Origin: Enoplosus armatus | Taxonomy: Eukaryota > Chordata > Actinopteri > Centrarchiformes > Enoplosidae | Reading direction: 5' to 3' | Assembly: GCF_043641665.1 (NCBI RefSeq) | Contig: NC_092195.1 | Location: 20,395,774-20,459,773 of the forward strand | Length of the DNA stretch: 64,000 nt | Shown: positions 43,798 to 54,528 of the stretch, piece after piece | How the letters are laid out: each line of letters starts with the position of its first letter | Numbering within the stretch: position 1 is the first letter of the stretch | Position numbers and translations under genes: made by a program | The notes under the pieces: generated by a model | What the model saw: only the letters and a program-made list of their open reading frames with translations | Told to the model about the DNA's origin: nothing | The model's database searches: none

Positions 43798-44280
43798 TGA
43801 ACAACCACTGACTGCTGATATAGTGAGCACTCTGACAGTAGTAAACTGCTGCATCTTCGGTCTGGACTCCACTGATAGTCAGAGTGAAGTCAGAGTTTGA
43901 TCCACTGCCTGTAAAACGACCTGGAATCCCTGATGCTCGAGTGCTAGCATAGTAAATGAGGAGTTTAGGAGCTCCTCCATCTCTCTGTTGGTACCAGGCT
44001 AAAAGGTGGTATGGGCTGTTAAAATAAACATTCTGACTGGTCCTACATCTGATGGAGACGGAGCCTCCCAGAGCAGAGCTCACTGCTCCAGGCTGAGTCA
44101 CTGTGACCTGGCCTCTGGACTCTGAGGACACAGAGACAACAACATAAAGCAGCGTCGTGGTTTTGTGGGCTTCATTTCAGAGGGACGGATGTTCATAGAG
44201 GAGAGCGGTTTGATTCTCTGGACTTTACCTGTGAAGCAGCAGCAGAGGAGAGTCCAGATGAGGACGGAGGTCAAAGTCAT
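43798..44280 (-). CDS. Ig light chain V gene V1.11
   Basis: Leader exon 44229-44280, V exon 43798-44121, RSS heptamer 43791-43797 and nonamer 43770-43778. CDR1 [18 protein letters not shown]2 YAS, CDR3 [10 protein letters not shown] (Asn to Ser relative to V1.9). It holds the same position in its block as V1.9 but has a different CDR1 length. Confidence 0.93.
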
Positions 44281-44825
44281 GTTTTTGATGAGGAGGATTT
44301 CTGTGGCTTCTGTTGTCATGAAGGACAGCTGTCAGTCATCCAGTGTTCAACTCTCAGGACTATAAACTCTCCCAGAGCACTGGAGCATGGAGCTGCTGAT
44401 GCAAAGTGGCTCTCTATGGAAATGCTCTGACTGACTCCAACAGGGACTTGGATCACTCTGATGATGCTGTTAATCAATGGATCAATCACTTTATCACATT
44501 ATTGATTAGAAATTATTTAATACACATTTTATATGATTCTGGCTTCATGCTCGAGGACAAATTTAGTTTCAAAATGTTTTGTGTTATATAAATTTGTTGC
44601 TATATAAAATTAATATAAATGTGATTTTAAATGAATATATATGTAATAAAAACACACATTCTGTAAATCTGGGGCTCTGTGTTATTGTCACTTTTCATTT
44701 TATCTGACAGAATTTGAGCAACAGAATCTAATTTTGGTGAGTTTGTTTGTGTCAGAGTCAGAGAGCCGTGTCTCTCTACAGTCAGAGGTTTTTGTACGGC
44801 GGCTCAATGACTTTGTATCACTGTG

Positions 44826-44863
44826 GAGGACTTTTGGTGGAGGAACCAGACTGGATGTTGGAA
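44826..44863 (+). CDS. J segment Ja of cluster C6 ([12 protein letters not shown])
   Basis: RSS nonamer 44787-44795, heptamer 44819-44825, 23-nt spacer. First codon AGG (Arg), unique in the window; remainder identical to Ja. Confidence 0.94.
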
Positions 44864-45152
44864 GTAAGTCAAACCTTTAAAAACCTCTTTTACTTCAGTA
44901 GCTGTTGTTCTTCCTTTATGTTCAACATGCCAGAAAACTAGTTGACTTTCGATATTAATGTATAATTTTTACAGAAATATTTTGCACTGAGAGACAAAAT
45001 AACCCGGAGGATAAATTATTGCTTCCATCTTTAATGGTAAAGTTGCATCTTGAGGGCTTGTAGGTTCAGTTCAGTCTGTCAGAGTCAGTGAGCCGTGTCT
45101 CTCTACAGTCAGAGGTTTTTGTACGGCGGCTCAATGACTTTGTATCACTGTG

Positions 45153-45190
45153 GGACACGTTCGGTGGAGGAACCAGACTGGATGTTGGAA
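45153..45190 (+). CDS. J segment Jb of cluster C6 ([12 protein letters not shown])
   Basis: RSS nonamer 45114-45122, heptamer 45146-45152, 23-nt spacer. First residue Asp as in cluster C1. The Ja-Jb interval is shorter than in C2 and C7 because about 50 nt are missing near 44999. Confidence 0.94.
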
Positions 45191-45991
45191 GTAAGTTTCT
45201 GCACAAATACTCAGTAAAATATTGTAAAGTAATGTTTTAAATTCACTTTTTGGATGTTGGAGGCAGATAAATATATCTTGTTTGAAGACTTTTAGTCTTC
45301 ATGTCTTTATTTCTCCTCCTTTATCATGGAGGCTGACTCAGAGCAGCTTTACTAAACTGTCTTTACACATTCCTGTCACACTGAAGTTTCAACAGCTTCA
45401 AGTGGAGAAAAGATCAAACTTTAATCACCAGGATTAGTGTTAAATTTTACACCACAATGATAACTGTTGTTATGATGAATTCAAATGTGCTCAAGTAAAA
45501 CTGAACAGAGTGAAGATAAAGACGGGTATTTGAACATGTGTAAAATCTCTGATCTCTTTATTGTGTCATATATTGTCTCAAATCCTGTTTGAAAATCTTT
45601 TCAACTATTTGCTGATGATGATTTAAATGTACACGAAGAACATTTGATTGTCGTCAGTTCATTTTCTGTATTTATTCAAGTTTCCACTGAATACTTTAAA
45701 GTTATGTATAGTTGAGATTTTTTGCCAAACGTGCTCCTTTTATTTCCAGTGTAGTTTGATATATTTCAGGTCGTCCTGTATGATGATTCTCTCTGTGCTG
45801 AGATGCATGAGAGGCTTCTTAAAGGGAAGTGAAACAATGTGTGAGTGAGTGACTGGTGGAGCAGAAAAACCATCTGACAGAAACTCCTTAAAGGAGAAAA
45901 TCAGCTCTCACACAGTGAAGGTGTCCAAGTGTCTGGTGGTTGATTGACGGCTGTGTGGTCCCCGTCCTCTAAGCTGATTGGTGTCTCCTAG

Positions 45992-46119
45992 GTGATGCCC
46001 GTCCCACCCTGACGGTGCTGCCCCCCTCCAGGGAGGAGGTTGAGAAGGGGAAGGCCACGCTCATGTGCCTGGCCAACAAGGGCTTCCCCTCAGACTGGAG
46101 TCTGGCCTGGAAGGTGGAC

Positions 46120-46152
<33 letters not shown>

Positions 46153-46332
46153 TGGGAGGAGAGCAGGAGCCCCGGGGTGCTGGAGAAGGACGGCCACTAC
46201 AGCTGGAGCAGCACCCTGAGGCTAACTGCAGACCAGTGGGGGAAGGTGGGCTCTGTGACCTGCGAGGCCACCCAGGGCTCCCAGGCTCCGCTCTCAGAGA
46301 CACTGAGGAGAGACCAGTGTTCCCAGTCCTGA
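45992..46332 (+). CDS. Ig light chain constant exon C6 (10-Ser loop)
   Basis: SREEVEKG subtype with 10 Ser codons after KVDG, the longest run in the window and three more than C5 and C7. Cys and Trp residues intact. AATAAA at 46502-46507. Confidence 0.96.
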
Positions 46333-47272
46333 CCTGACTCACTGGGACTCTGCTGCTGGTTTTACTCTGCTACTGCTCTCAGTCTGCACTCTGTGACACT
46401 GTCTCTCTCTCTTTCTGTCTTCAAACAAACTTAACATTATGCAACTTCACATTCACATTTTCATCGTTGTAATAATGCTGATGCTTTTGATGTTGTAAAA
46501 CAATAAAGATCATTTTCTTCAGATCAATTTGTCTTTTCATGGTTGACTTTATTCTAACAACAGGTGCCTTTTTCTATATTTTCAAAGGAGCAGTATTATA
46601 ACTCAAGTCAGAGAGAGATTTTCTCTTCACTGGTGATGAGAATGTGTGAAAGAAGAATGGAAGGAGGCCATTTTTATAAAAGTAGATCAAAGTGTTTACA
46701 TAAATCTAAAATACTGAAGAGTGTTTTGAGGACTAGAAACAAAGTGTAGGGTGTCGTCAGCATAAGGTGATAACACATAGTTCTTATTTTAGATTTTACA
46801 CAATTTCTTCTTCAGGTCTCCACTGTTACTGCTCTGTATAACAAAGTGAATTTGAGACAAAGTAAAATAACTGCTTCTGGTTGTTCTAATGGAGTTAATG
46901 CACATCTCTGCCCTCTAATGTTGTGTCAGAACCAGAACAGATAACAGGTAGAGGCTACACAGAACTGTCAATCACCTGCTGTGCTGTGGAGACGCCTTGA
47001 TCCTGATGTTCAACTGAAGATTTAAAAACTTTGATCTTCATATCACACTTATTTTGACAGCTTCATATTCATTGTTTGCCCTTCTGTTTGTTTGTGAATG
47101 CTTCATTTGCAACACTTGATCTGCTGTCAGTGATTGAATTTCCATCTGCTGAGGAAGATCATGTGATAGGATTGAAAGCGCCACAACAAGAAGATGGAAG
47201 GGACCAGAAGTACAAATTAGAAGTGAATAAGTGAAATGTGTAGTCTTTGAAATAAAGTGAATGAGATGTGCA
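46333..47272. other. Spacer C6 to V1.12, no gene
   Basis: Close copy of 38137-39072. No gene seen. Confidence 0.55.

Positions 47273-47303
<31 letters not shown>
47273..47303. repeat. (TG)n microsatellite beside V1.12
   Basis: A 31-nt TG tract with one A interruption. Confidence 0.95.
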
Positions 47304-47411
47304 CCTCAGTGAAGTGTATCAGTCTCTGCAGTAGCTTCCAGCTGCAGCAGTCAGTTCAGTTTCTGTTCAGTCTGACTGAGGGAGGTTTTTGTACGATGCT
47401 TTTTCACTGTG

Positions 47412-47885
47412 TGAACACACGCTGACTCCCAATTTCATGATAACTCTGACAGTAGTAAACTGCTGCATCTTCAGTCTGGACTCCACTGATGGTCAGAGTG
47501 AAGTCAGAGTTTGATCCACTGCCTGTAAAACGACCTGGAATCCCTGATGCTCGAGTGCTAGCAAAGTAAATGAGGAGTTTAGGAGCTTCTCCATCTCTCT
47601 GTTGGTACCAGGCTAAGAAGTTATTATTATAAACATTCCTACTGGTCCTACATCTGATGGAGACGGAGCCTCCCAGAGCAGAGCTCACTGCTCCAGGCTG
47701 AGTCACTGTGACCTGGCCTCTGGACTCTGAGGACACAGAGACAACAACATAAAGCAGCGTCGTGGTTTTGTGGGCTTCATTTCAGAGGGACGGATGTTCA
47801 TAGAGGAGAGCGGTTTGATTCTCTGGACTTTACCTGTGAAGCAGCAGCAGAGGAGAGTCCAGATGAGGACGGAGGTCAAAGTCAT
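47412..47885 (-). CDS. Ig light chain V gene V1.12
   Basis: Leader exon 47834-47885, V exon 47412-47726, RSS heptamer 47405-47411 and nonamer 47384-47392 (same GCATCGT spacer variant as V1.10, confirming the shared origin of these two cassettes). [11 protein letters not shown] in CDR1 (Arg for Gln), CDR2 FAS, CDR3 [10 protein letters not shown]. All three CDRs differ from V1.10 although the flanks are nearly the same. Confidence 0.93.
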
Positions 47886-48298
47886 GTTTTTGATGAGGAG
47901 GATTTCTGTGGCTTCTGTTGTCATGAAGGACAGCTGTCAGTCATCCAGTGTTCAACTCTCAGGACTATAAACTCTCCCAGAGCACTGGAGCATGGAGCTG
48001 CTGATGCAAAGTGGCTCTCTATGGAAATGCTCTGACTGACTATCAGCTTGCTGTTACAAAGTTGTGTGTCAGACACTGTTCTTGTGCCACAGTGGAACAA
48101 ATCGGGACGAAACGTGGACAAGAAGTCCCAAAGGTGCTCGGAGGAATGGGAATTTCAACATCTACAATTCAAAGACAACTGGGTGACTCCATCTGCTGAA
48201 GAAGACCAAGTGGTATGATTGAAAGCTCCACACCAGCCAGTGGATGGACATTGAGGGAAGATTGCTTTGTTTTTTCAGAGGTCAAGAATGAGCTTCAA

Positions 48299-48470
48299 GG
48301 GGCGCCCCAGTAGTTCATCTAGTCCAGCGCGTACTGTTAAGGCTGAGTCCTTAACGCAGCCCGGGCCCTTTGCTGCATCATCCTCCCACCTCTCCTGTCT
48401 ATCTTCAGCTTTCATTGTCTAATAACAAGAATTGCCCCCCAAAAAATCTAAAAGTCTAAAAAAAGCGTGT
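48299..48470 (+). mobile_element. tRNA-derived SINE, copy 4
   Basis: Copy of the SINE at 40097 with the same L1-like insertion directly after its A-rich tail. Confidence 0.62.
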
Positions 48471-49485
48471 CAAAATATTTCAATGTTTATTCAGAGTCAA
48501 ACGGGGTACAAATTTAATCTGGAATTGTCACCCACTGAACATTTGCGCAATAAAATACATGGCAATCGGTTTATAGTTAAACAGTGCTATGAAGCCCGAA
48601 GTAAGTCCTGTAAAGCAGATCGTGAGATCGTGCAAAAATGGGCTCGAGATCTTGGGGTGGAGATAGATGAGGACACAAGGACAAATATATGGGAGAATGC
48701 TAACAGCATATCCATGTGTAATAGAGGAAAGGAACTGCAATTTAGATTGTTACATCGTCTTCAGTTATTACCACAATTTAGAAATAAGATGGACCCAAAG
48801 AAATCAGTAGTGTAATGTAGAAGTGGGTCGTTTTTTACATACTGTATGGACCTGTGTACATATTCAGGATTTCTGGGTGAAAGTTGTTTCCAAGTTAAAT
48901 TTGATTTTTAATGAAGAGTTGGACGTAGATCCACTCTGTCTTCTGTTAGGAAGACCACACTTGAGAATTAAGCAGAATTATAGGAAAAAGTTACTGAATG
49001 TACTAACCTATGCTGCACGTAAGAGCATACGAATAAAATGGGTCTCAAATAAACCACCCACAGTTTCTGAGTGGCATAAGATCATTTTTGACCTTTTACC
49101 CATGGAATATCTAACATACTGGTCTAAAGGCAAAATTGGTATATTTTATGAGGTATTGATGCCGTTCCTTCAATATGTCGGGCCTAGAATAGCCAATATA
49201 TTCTGGAATGTACTTCCTAGGCCAAGGAATGATGGCTGAGTGTTATGGAGAGGCACTGATGTTTTTTTTGATATATATGTATGTTTTTTTTTTTTCCTTT
49301 CCATGTATGTATTGTTTTTATTAACAATGTTCCACCGTGTTTGTGAACCATGATTGTGCTGTGCTGGATCGTTGAAGGGGGGGGGGGGGGGGGGGGGCGT
49401 TCATGTAAATCTTGTATGTATGAAAATTATACATCCTGTATACAATACAATACAATACAATTTATAATAAAGATGTGTTACAAAT
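48471..49485 (+). mobile_element. L1-like LINE 3' end in SINE tail, copy B
   Basis: Duplicate of copy A with the same insertion point, a long G tract (49377-49397) and AATAAA near 49467. Confidence 0.72.
48498..49239 (+). pseudogene. C-terminal ORF2 fragment of L1-like LINE, copy B, frameshifted
   Basis: Relative to copy A, 11 nt are missing at about 48808 (the stretch encoding the first CXXC of the zinc-knuckle). The frame breaks into 48498-48815 and 48823-49239. The second part reads GRFLHTVWTCVHIQDFWVKV onward. Confidence 0.75.
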
Positions 49486-49948
49486 ATATATATTTCAATG
49501 TTAATCAGATGAACTGTATGTGTTTTATAGATGAAGGGTGCCGTTGGTAGAAACACAGTTTTAGTAGTGTTCATAAAGTTTATTGAATATGAGTAAACTA
49601 CAAAGTATTTGAATTATGAAGTAGGATATCATCAGCATATTATAACATGGTAGTATCAGTATCAGCAGTGTGATCTCAAAATATAACACAACTTGTGTGT
49701 TTTACTATGAACACAAGCTCATTAAAAACATGTGATGTGTTTATGTTTGTTGAAAACTAAACTTCAATATTAATGAAATGAATTTCAAATTACACTTAAA
49801 ATAGTTGAAGATTTATCTGTAAAAGTCATAAATATTCTAATATTCAAACTAGTGTTAATGTGTTGGACTTCATTGTCAGTCAAACTTCTAAAGTGTCTCT
49901 ATTTCTGTGCAGCTGCTGATTCAGATCAGTTCCTCTCCAGCTGAGGGA
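49486..49948. other. Spacer left of V2.4, no gene
   Basis: V2 3' flank as at 5406-5865 and 41346-41811. No gene seen. Confidence 0.6.
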
Positions 49949-49972
49949 GGTTTTTGTACGACGTTCACTGTG
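49949..49972 (-). other. RSS of V2.4 with 8-nt spacer
   Basis: Heptamer CACAGTG (49966-49972) and nonamer ACAAAAACC (49949-49957) intact, spacer 8 nt (49958-49965). Confidence 0.9.
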
Positions 49973-50538
49973 TGAACGGCCAGCTGTTACACTGCTGACA
50001 ATAATAATCTCCTGTATCTTCAGTCTGGACTCCTCTGATGGTCAGAGTGAAGTCAGTCCCAGATCCACTTCCACTAAAACGGTCTGAAACGCCAGACTGA
50101 CTGTTTGTAGAATAATAAACCAAGAGTTTAGGAGCTTCTCAGTGTCTCTGAAGGTACCAGTTGAGGCATGTACCAACACTTGAACTGGCTTTACATCTGA
50201 GAGAGACAGTCTGTCCTGGAGCAACAGACTGAGATCCAGGAGACTGAGTCAGGATCTTTTGACCTGATGAACCTGGAAAACATGAACAAGAGGAGAAGGG
50301 TTATTGAGACAAATCCAGTTTGGAGAAAGATAATCAACATCCAAACAGAAGTCTCATTTCTTTAACACGGAGAATAGATGGAAGAAGGTCAATGCTGCTT
50401 GTTTCAGTGTTTCTCCGTCACAGCAGAACATCATTGTGGTGAACCTGGTTGCATCCTGAAGCAAAGTGTTCACGAGAGAGTCTCACCCTGAACAAGGAGC
50501 CCCAGGGCGGCCAGCAGTAGAAGCAGTGACATCATCAT
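49973..50538 (-). pseudogene. Ig V gene V2.4, premature stop
   Basis: Exon 1 50487-50538 and exon 2 49973-50272 align with V2.1. In framework 2 the codons for ProGly are changed to CAC TGA (stop at 50139-50141, in frame, 43 codons into the exon). CDR2 is YST as in V2.1, so the coding part is not a simple copy of V2.3 although the surrounding block is. Confidence 0.9.
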
Positions 50539-50550
50539 TGTGCTGCCAGG

Positions 50551-50800
50551 TTGAAGATGTATGTGTGACGCATCCACGGTTTAGCATTTGTAGCTTCTTT
50601 GCAGCTACATCCACATTTGAAGCATTATCTGCTGCCGTGGCTACAACCTTGTGCTCTATCAGAATCTGCTTTATTGGCCGAGCACGTGAACACATTCAAG
50701 GAATTTTACTCTCAATGATCTCACACACTGAGAGACACACAGCAGAACAAGAACAGCAAAGCTCAACAAAGTCAAGTTGAATCTATTTTATTTATATGTC
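50551..50800 (-). mobile_element. Retroposon 3'-end fragment upstream of V2.4
   Basis: As at V2.2 and V2.3 (CAGAATCTGCTTTATTGGCC near 50661); no octamer in the 130 nt upstream of the leader. Confidence 0.5.
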
Positions 50801-50859
50801 ACAAAGCAAATATTTGTTGAGACAGGAAGAGATGCAGTGATCACCACACATTCATTCAT

Positions 50860-51200
50860 TATGTCTTCTGGTTGTCCGTCCATCCGTCCCATGTCTCATG
50901 AACGCCTCGAGGGAATTTCTTTAAATTTGGCACAAACGTCCACTAGGACTCAAGAATGAACTGATTACTATTTTGTGGTCAAAGGTCAAAGGTCAAAGGT
51001 CACTGTGGCCTCAAAGTAGGTTCATGTCCATAAATTAAGAATGAATTGGCGACTCCAGATTTCACACAGGTTGACTGGTTCGACACAATGAGTAAACAAT
51101 AACTAGCACAGTACGGGCACAGTCATCCTCTCTCTCTCTCTCTGCAGCTGTCACTGTCCAATAAAGGCAAAAATGCATCAAATAAATCTTTGAGAAAAAA
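50860..51200. repeat. Composite AGGTCA repeat and SINE tail left of V1.13
   Basis: Near-identical to 42720-43065, including the three-fold AGGTCA array (about 50977-51001). Confidence 0.5.
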
Positions 51201-51789
51201 AAGACAGAACTTTCAGTCTTAATGTATTTGAGTTGTACTTAGAAGAAAATGTGTTTTTGCAAAATGCCTTTTCAGTTTATATGTATGCAGTTATATATAA
51301 ATATGTGAAGATGTAGTTACATCAAAGAGGTCACTTGTGTCTTTTGCCTCTTTATGATTCCAGTTGATATTGACCTTTTCTGTAAATAACAGAAGTTTGT
51401 CGTATAAAAATAATATTTAGTGTGACTTGAATGATGTACAGGTTTTGTTTGGGTCATCTTTGATAATGAAGGTTCTGATGCTGTTCTGTGTCTTCATACT
51501 TTCTTTTAACTGGATGTAGTTGAAATAGCTGTGATCCAGTATGAAGCTGAGGTCAAAGGTCATGACCAAGACTTTGCTCATTAACTGTCCCAGGTTGGCT
51601 TCTTTCAATTCACTGGAAGAGAACTGAGTTCATTATAAGATAAGAACTTGAGATCATCATGAGATATAAACGGATGGTGAGAAGCTGTGATGGAGAAAGT
51701 CATTTGATTTCTGCAAAAACTTCTCTTCATTCATGTTAATTGGTGGTTAAAGCAACAATGGTGAAACATTCAATCCACCTGCTGACATG

Positions 51790-51790
<1 letters not shown>
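51201..51790. other. Spacer left of V1.13, no gene
   Basis: V1-unit spacer with AGGTCAAAGGTCATGACC near 51551. No gene seen. Confidence 0.55.
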
Positions 51791-51832
<42 letters not shown>

Positions 51833-51843
51833 TGTGTGTGTGT
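51791..51843. repeat. (TG)n microsatellite beside V1.13
   Basis: A 53-nt TG tract with one A, the longest in the window. Confidence 0.95.
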
Positions 51844-51951
51844 CCTCAATGGAGTGTATCAGTCTCTGCAGTAGCTTCCAGCTGCAGCAGTCAGTTCAGT
51901 TTCTGTTCAGTCTGACTGAGGGAGGTTTTTGTACGACGCTTTTTCACTGTG

Positions 51952-52434
51952 TGAACAGCCACTGACTGTTGATGTTATGGAGACTCTGACAGTAGTAAAC
52001 TGCTGCATCTTCAGTCTGGACTCCACTGATGGTCAGAGTGAAGTCAGAGTTTGATCCACTGCCTGTAAAACGACCTGGAATCCCTGATGCTCGATAAGTA
52101 GCAGCGTAAATGAGGAGTTTAGGAGCTCCTCCATCTCTCTGTTGGTACCAGGCTAAAAGGTGGTATGGGCTGCTAAAATAAACATTCTGACTGGTCCTAC
52201 ATCTGATGGAGACGGAGCCTCCCAGAGCAGAGCTCACTGCTCCAGGCTGAGTCACTGTGACCTGGCCTCTGGACTCTGAGGACACAGAGACAACAACATA
52301 AAGCAGCGTCGTGGTTTTGTGGGCTTCATTTCAGAGGGACGGATGTTCATAGAGGAGAGCGGTTTGATTCTCTGGACTTTACCTGTGAAGCAGCAGCAGA
52401 GGAGAGTCCAGATGAGGACGGCGGTCAAAGTCAT
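51952..52434 (-). CDS. Ig light chain V gene V1.13
   Basis: Leader exon 52383-52434 (one change, MTLTAVLIW), V exon 51952-52275, RSS heptamer 51945-51951 and nonamer 51924-51932. CDR1 [18 protein letters not shown]3 [13 protein letters not shown]2 is AAT followed by YRASG where all others have AS-T-R/P: several clustered base changes confined to CDR2. Confidence 0.93.
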
Positions 52435-52979
52435 GTTTTTGATGAGGAGGATTTCTGTGGCTTCTGTTGTCATGAAGGACAGCTGTCAGTCATCCAGTGT
52501 TCAACTCTCAGGACTATAAACTCTCCCAGAGCACTGGAGCATGGAGCTGCTGATGCAAAGTGGCTCTCTATGGAAATGCTCTGACTGACTCCAACAGGGA
52601 CTTGGATCACTCTGATGATGCTGTTAATCAATGGATCAATCACTTTATCACATTATTGATTAGAAATTATTTAATACACATTTTATATGATTCTGGCTTC
52701 ATGCTCGTGGACAAATTTTGTTTCAAAATGTTTTGTGTTATATAAATTTGTTGCTATATAAAATTAATATAAATGTGATTTTAAATGAATATATATGTAA
52801 TAAAAACACACATTCTGTAAATCTGGAGCTCTGTGTTATTGTCACTTTTCATTTTATCTGACAGAATTTGAGCAACAGAATCTAATTTTGGTGAGTTTGT
52901 TTGTGTCAGAGTCAGAGAGCCGTGTCTCTCTACAGTCAGAGGTTTTTGTACGGCGGCTCAATGACTTTGTATCACTGTG

Positions 52980-53017
52980 GTGGACTTTTGGTGGAGGAAC
53001 CAGACTGGATGTTGGAA
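52980..53017 (+). CDS. J segment Ja of cluster C7 ([12 protein letters not shown])
   Basis: RSS nonamer 52941-52949, heptamer 52973-52979, 23-nt spacer; Ja type. Confidence 0.94.
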
Positions 53018-53357
53018 GTAAGTCAAACCTTTAAAAACCTCTTTTACTTCAGTAGCTGTTGTTCTTCCTTTATGTTCAACATGCCAGAAAACTAGTTGAC
53101 TTTCGATATTAATGTATAATTTTTACAGAAATATTTTGCACTGAGAGACAAAGTTCACTTCAACAATATAAATTCAAAAACTCATTGTAATAATAATCAA
53201 ATATTAACCCGGAGGATAAATTATTGCTTCCATCTTTAATGGTAAAGTTGCATCTTGAGGGCTTGTAGGTTCAGTTCAGTCTGTCAGAGTCAGAGAGCCG
53301 TGTCTCTCTACAGTCAGAGGTTTTTGTACGGCGGCTCAATGACTTTGTATCACTGTG

Positions 53358-53395
53358 GTACACGTTCGGTGGAGGAACCAGACTGGATGTTGGAA
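53358..53395 (+). CDS. J segment Jb of cluster C7 ([12 protein letters not shown])
   Basis: RSS nonamer 53319-53327, heptamer 53351-53357, 23-nt spacer; Jb type with Tyr first. Confidence 0.94.
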
Positions 53396-54196
53396 GTAAG
53401 TTTCTGCACAAATACTCAGTAAAATATTGTAAAGTAATGTTTTAAATTCACTTTTTGGATGTTGGAGGCAGATAAATATATCTTGTTTGAACACTTTTAG
53501 TCTTCATGTCTTTATTTCTCCTCCTTTATCATGGAGGCTGACTCAGAGCAGCTTTACTAAACTGTCTTTACACATTCCTGTCACTCTGAAGTTTAAACAG
53601 CTTCAAGTGGAGAAAAGATCAAACTTTAATCACCAGGATTAGTGTTAAATTTTACACCACAATGATAACTGTTGTTATGATGAATTCAAACGTGCTCAAG
53701 TAAAACTGAACAGAGTGAAGATAAAGACGGGTATTTGAACATGTGTAAAATCTCTGATCTCTTTATTGTGTCATATATTGTCTCAAATCCTGCTTGAAAA
53801 TCTTTTCAACTATTTGCTGATGATGATTTAAATGTACACGAAGAACATTTGATTGTCGTCAGTTCATTTTCTGTATTTATTCAAGTTTCCACTGAATACT
53901 TTAAAGTTATGTATAGTTGAGATCTTTTGCCAAACGTGCTCCTTTTATTTCCAGTGTAGTTTGATATATTTCAGGTCGTCCTGTATGATGATTCTCTCTG
54001 TGCTGAGATGCATGAGAGGCTTCTTAAAGGGAAGTGAAACAATGTGTGAGTGAGTGACTGGTGGAGCAGAAAAACCATCTGACAGAAACTCCTTAAAGGA
54101 GAAAATCAGCTCTCACACAGTGAAGGTGTCCAAGTGTCTGGTGGTTGATTGACAGCTGTGTGGTCCCCGTCCTCTAAGCTGATTGGTGTCTCCTAG

Positions 54197-54528
54197 GTGA
54201 TGCCCGTCCCACCCTGACGGTGCTGCCCCCCTCCAGGGAGGAGGTTGAGAAGGGGAAGGCCACGCTCATGTGCCTGGCCAACAAGGGCTTCCCCTCAGAC
54301 TGGAGTCTGGCCTGGAAGGTGGACGGCAGCAGCAGCAGCAGCAGCAGCTGGGAGGAGAGCAGGAGCCCCGGGGTGCTGGAGAAGGACGGCCACTACAGCT
54401 GGAGCAGCACCCTGAGGCTAACTGCAGACCAGTGGGGGAAGGTGGGCTCTGTGACCTGCGAGGCCACCCAGGGCTCCCAGGCTCCGCTCTCAGAGACACT
54501 GAGGAGAGACCAGTGTTCCCAGTCCTGA
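54197..54528 (+). CDS. Ig light chain constant exon C7 (SREEVEKG subtype)
   Basis: 7 Ser codons after KVDG; conserved Cys, Trp and C-terminal DQCSQS. AATAAA at 54692-54697. The J-C intron 53396-54196 holds no other gene. Confidence 0.96.
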
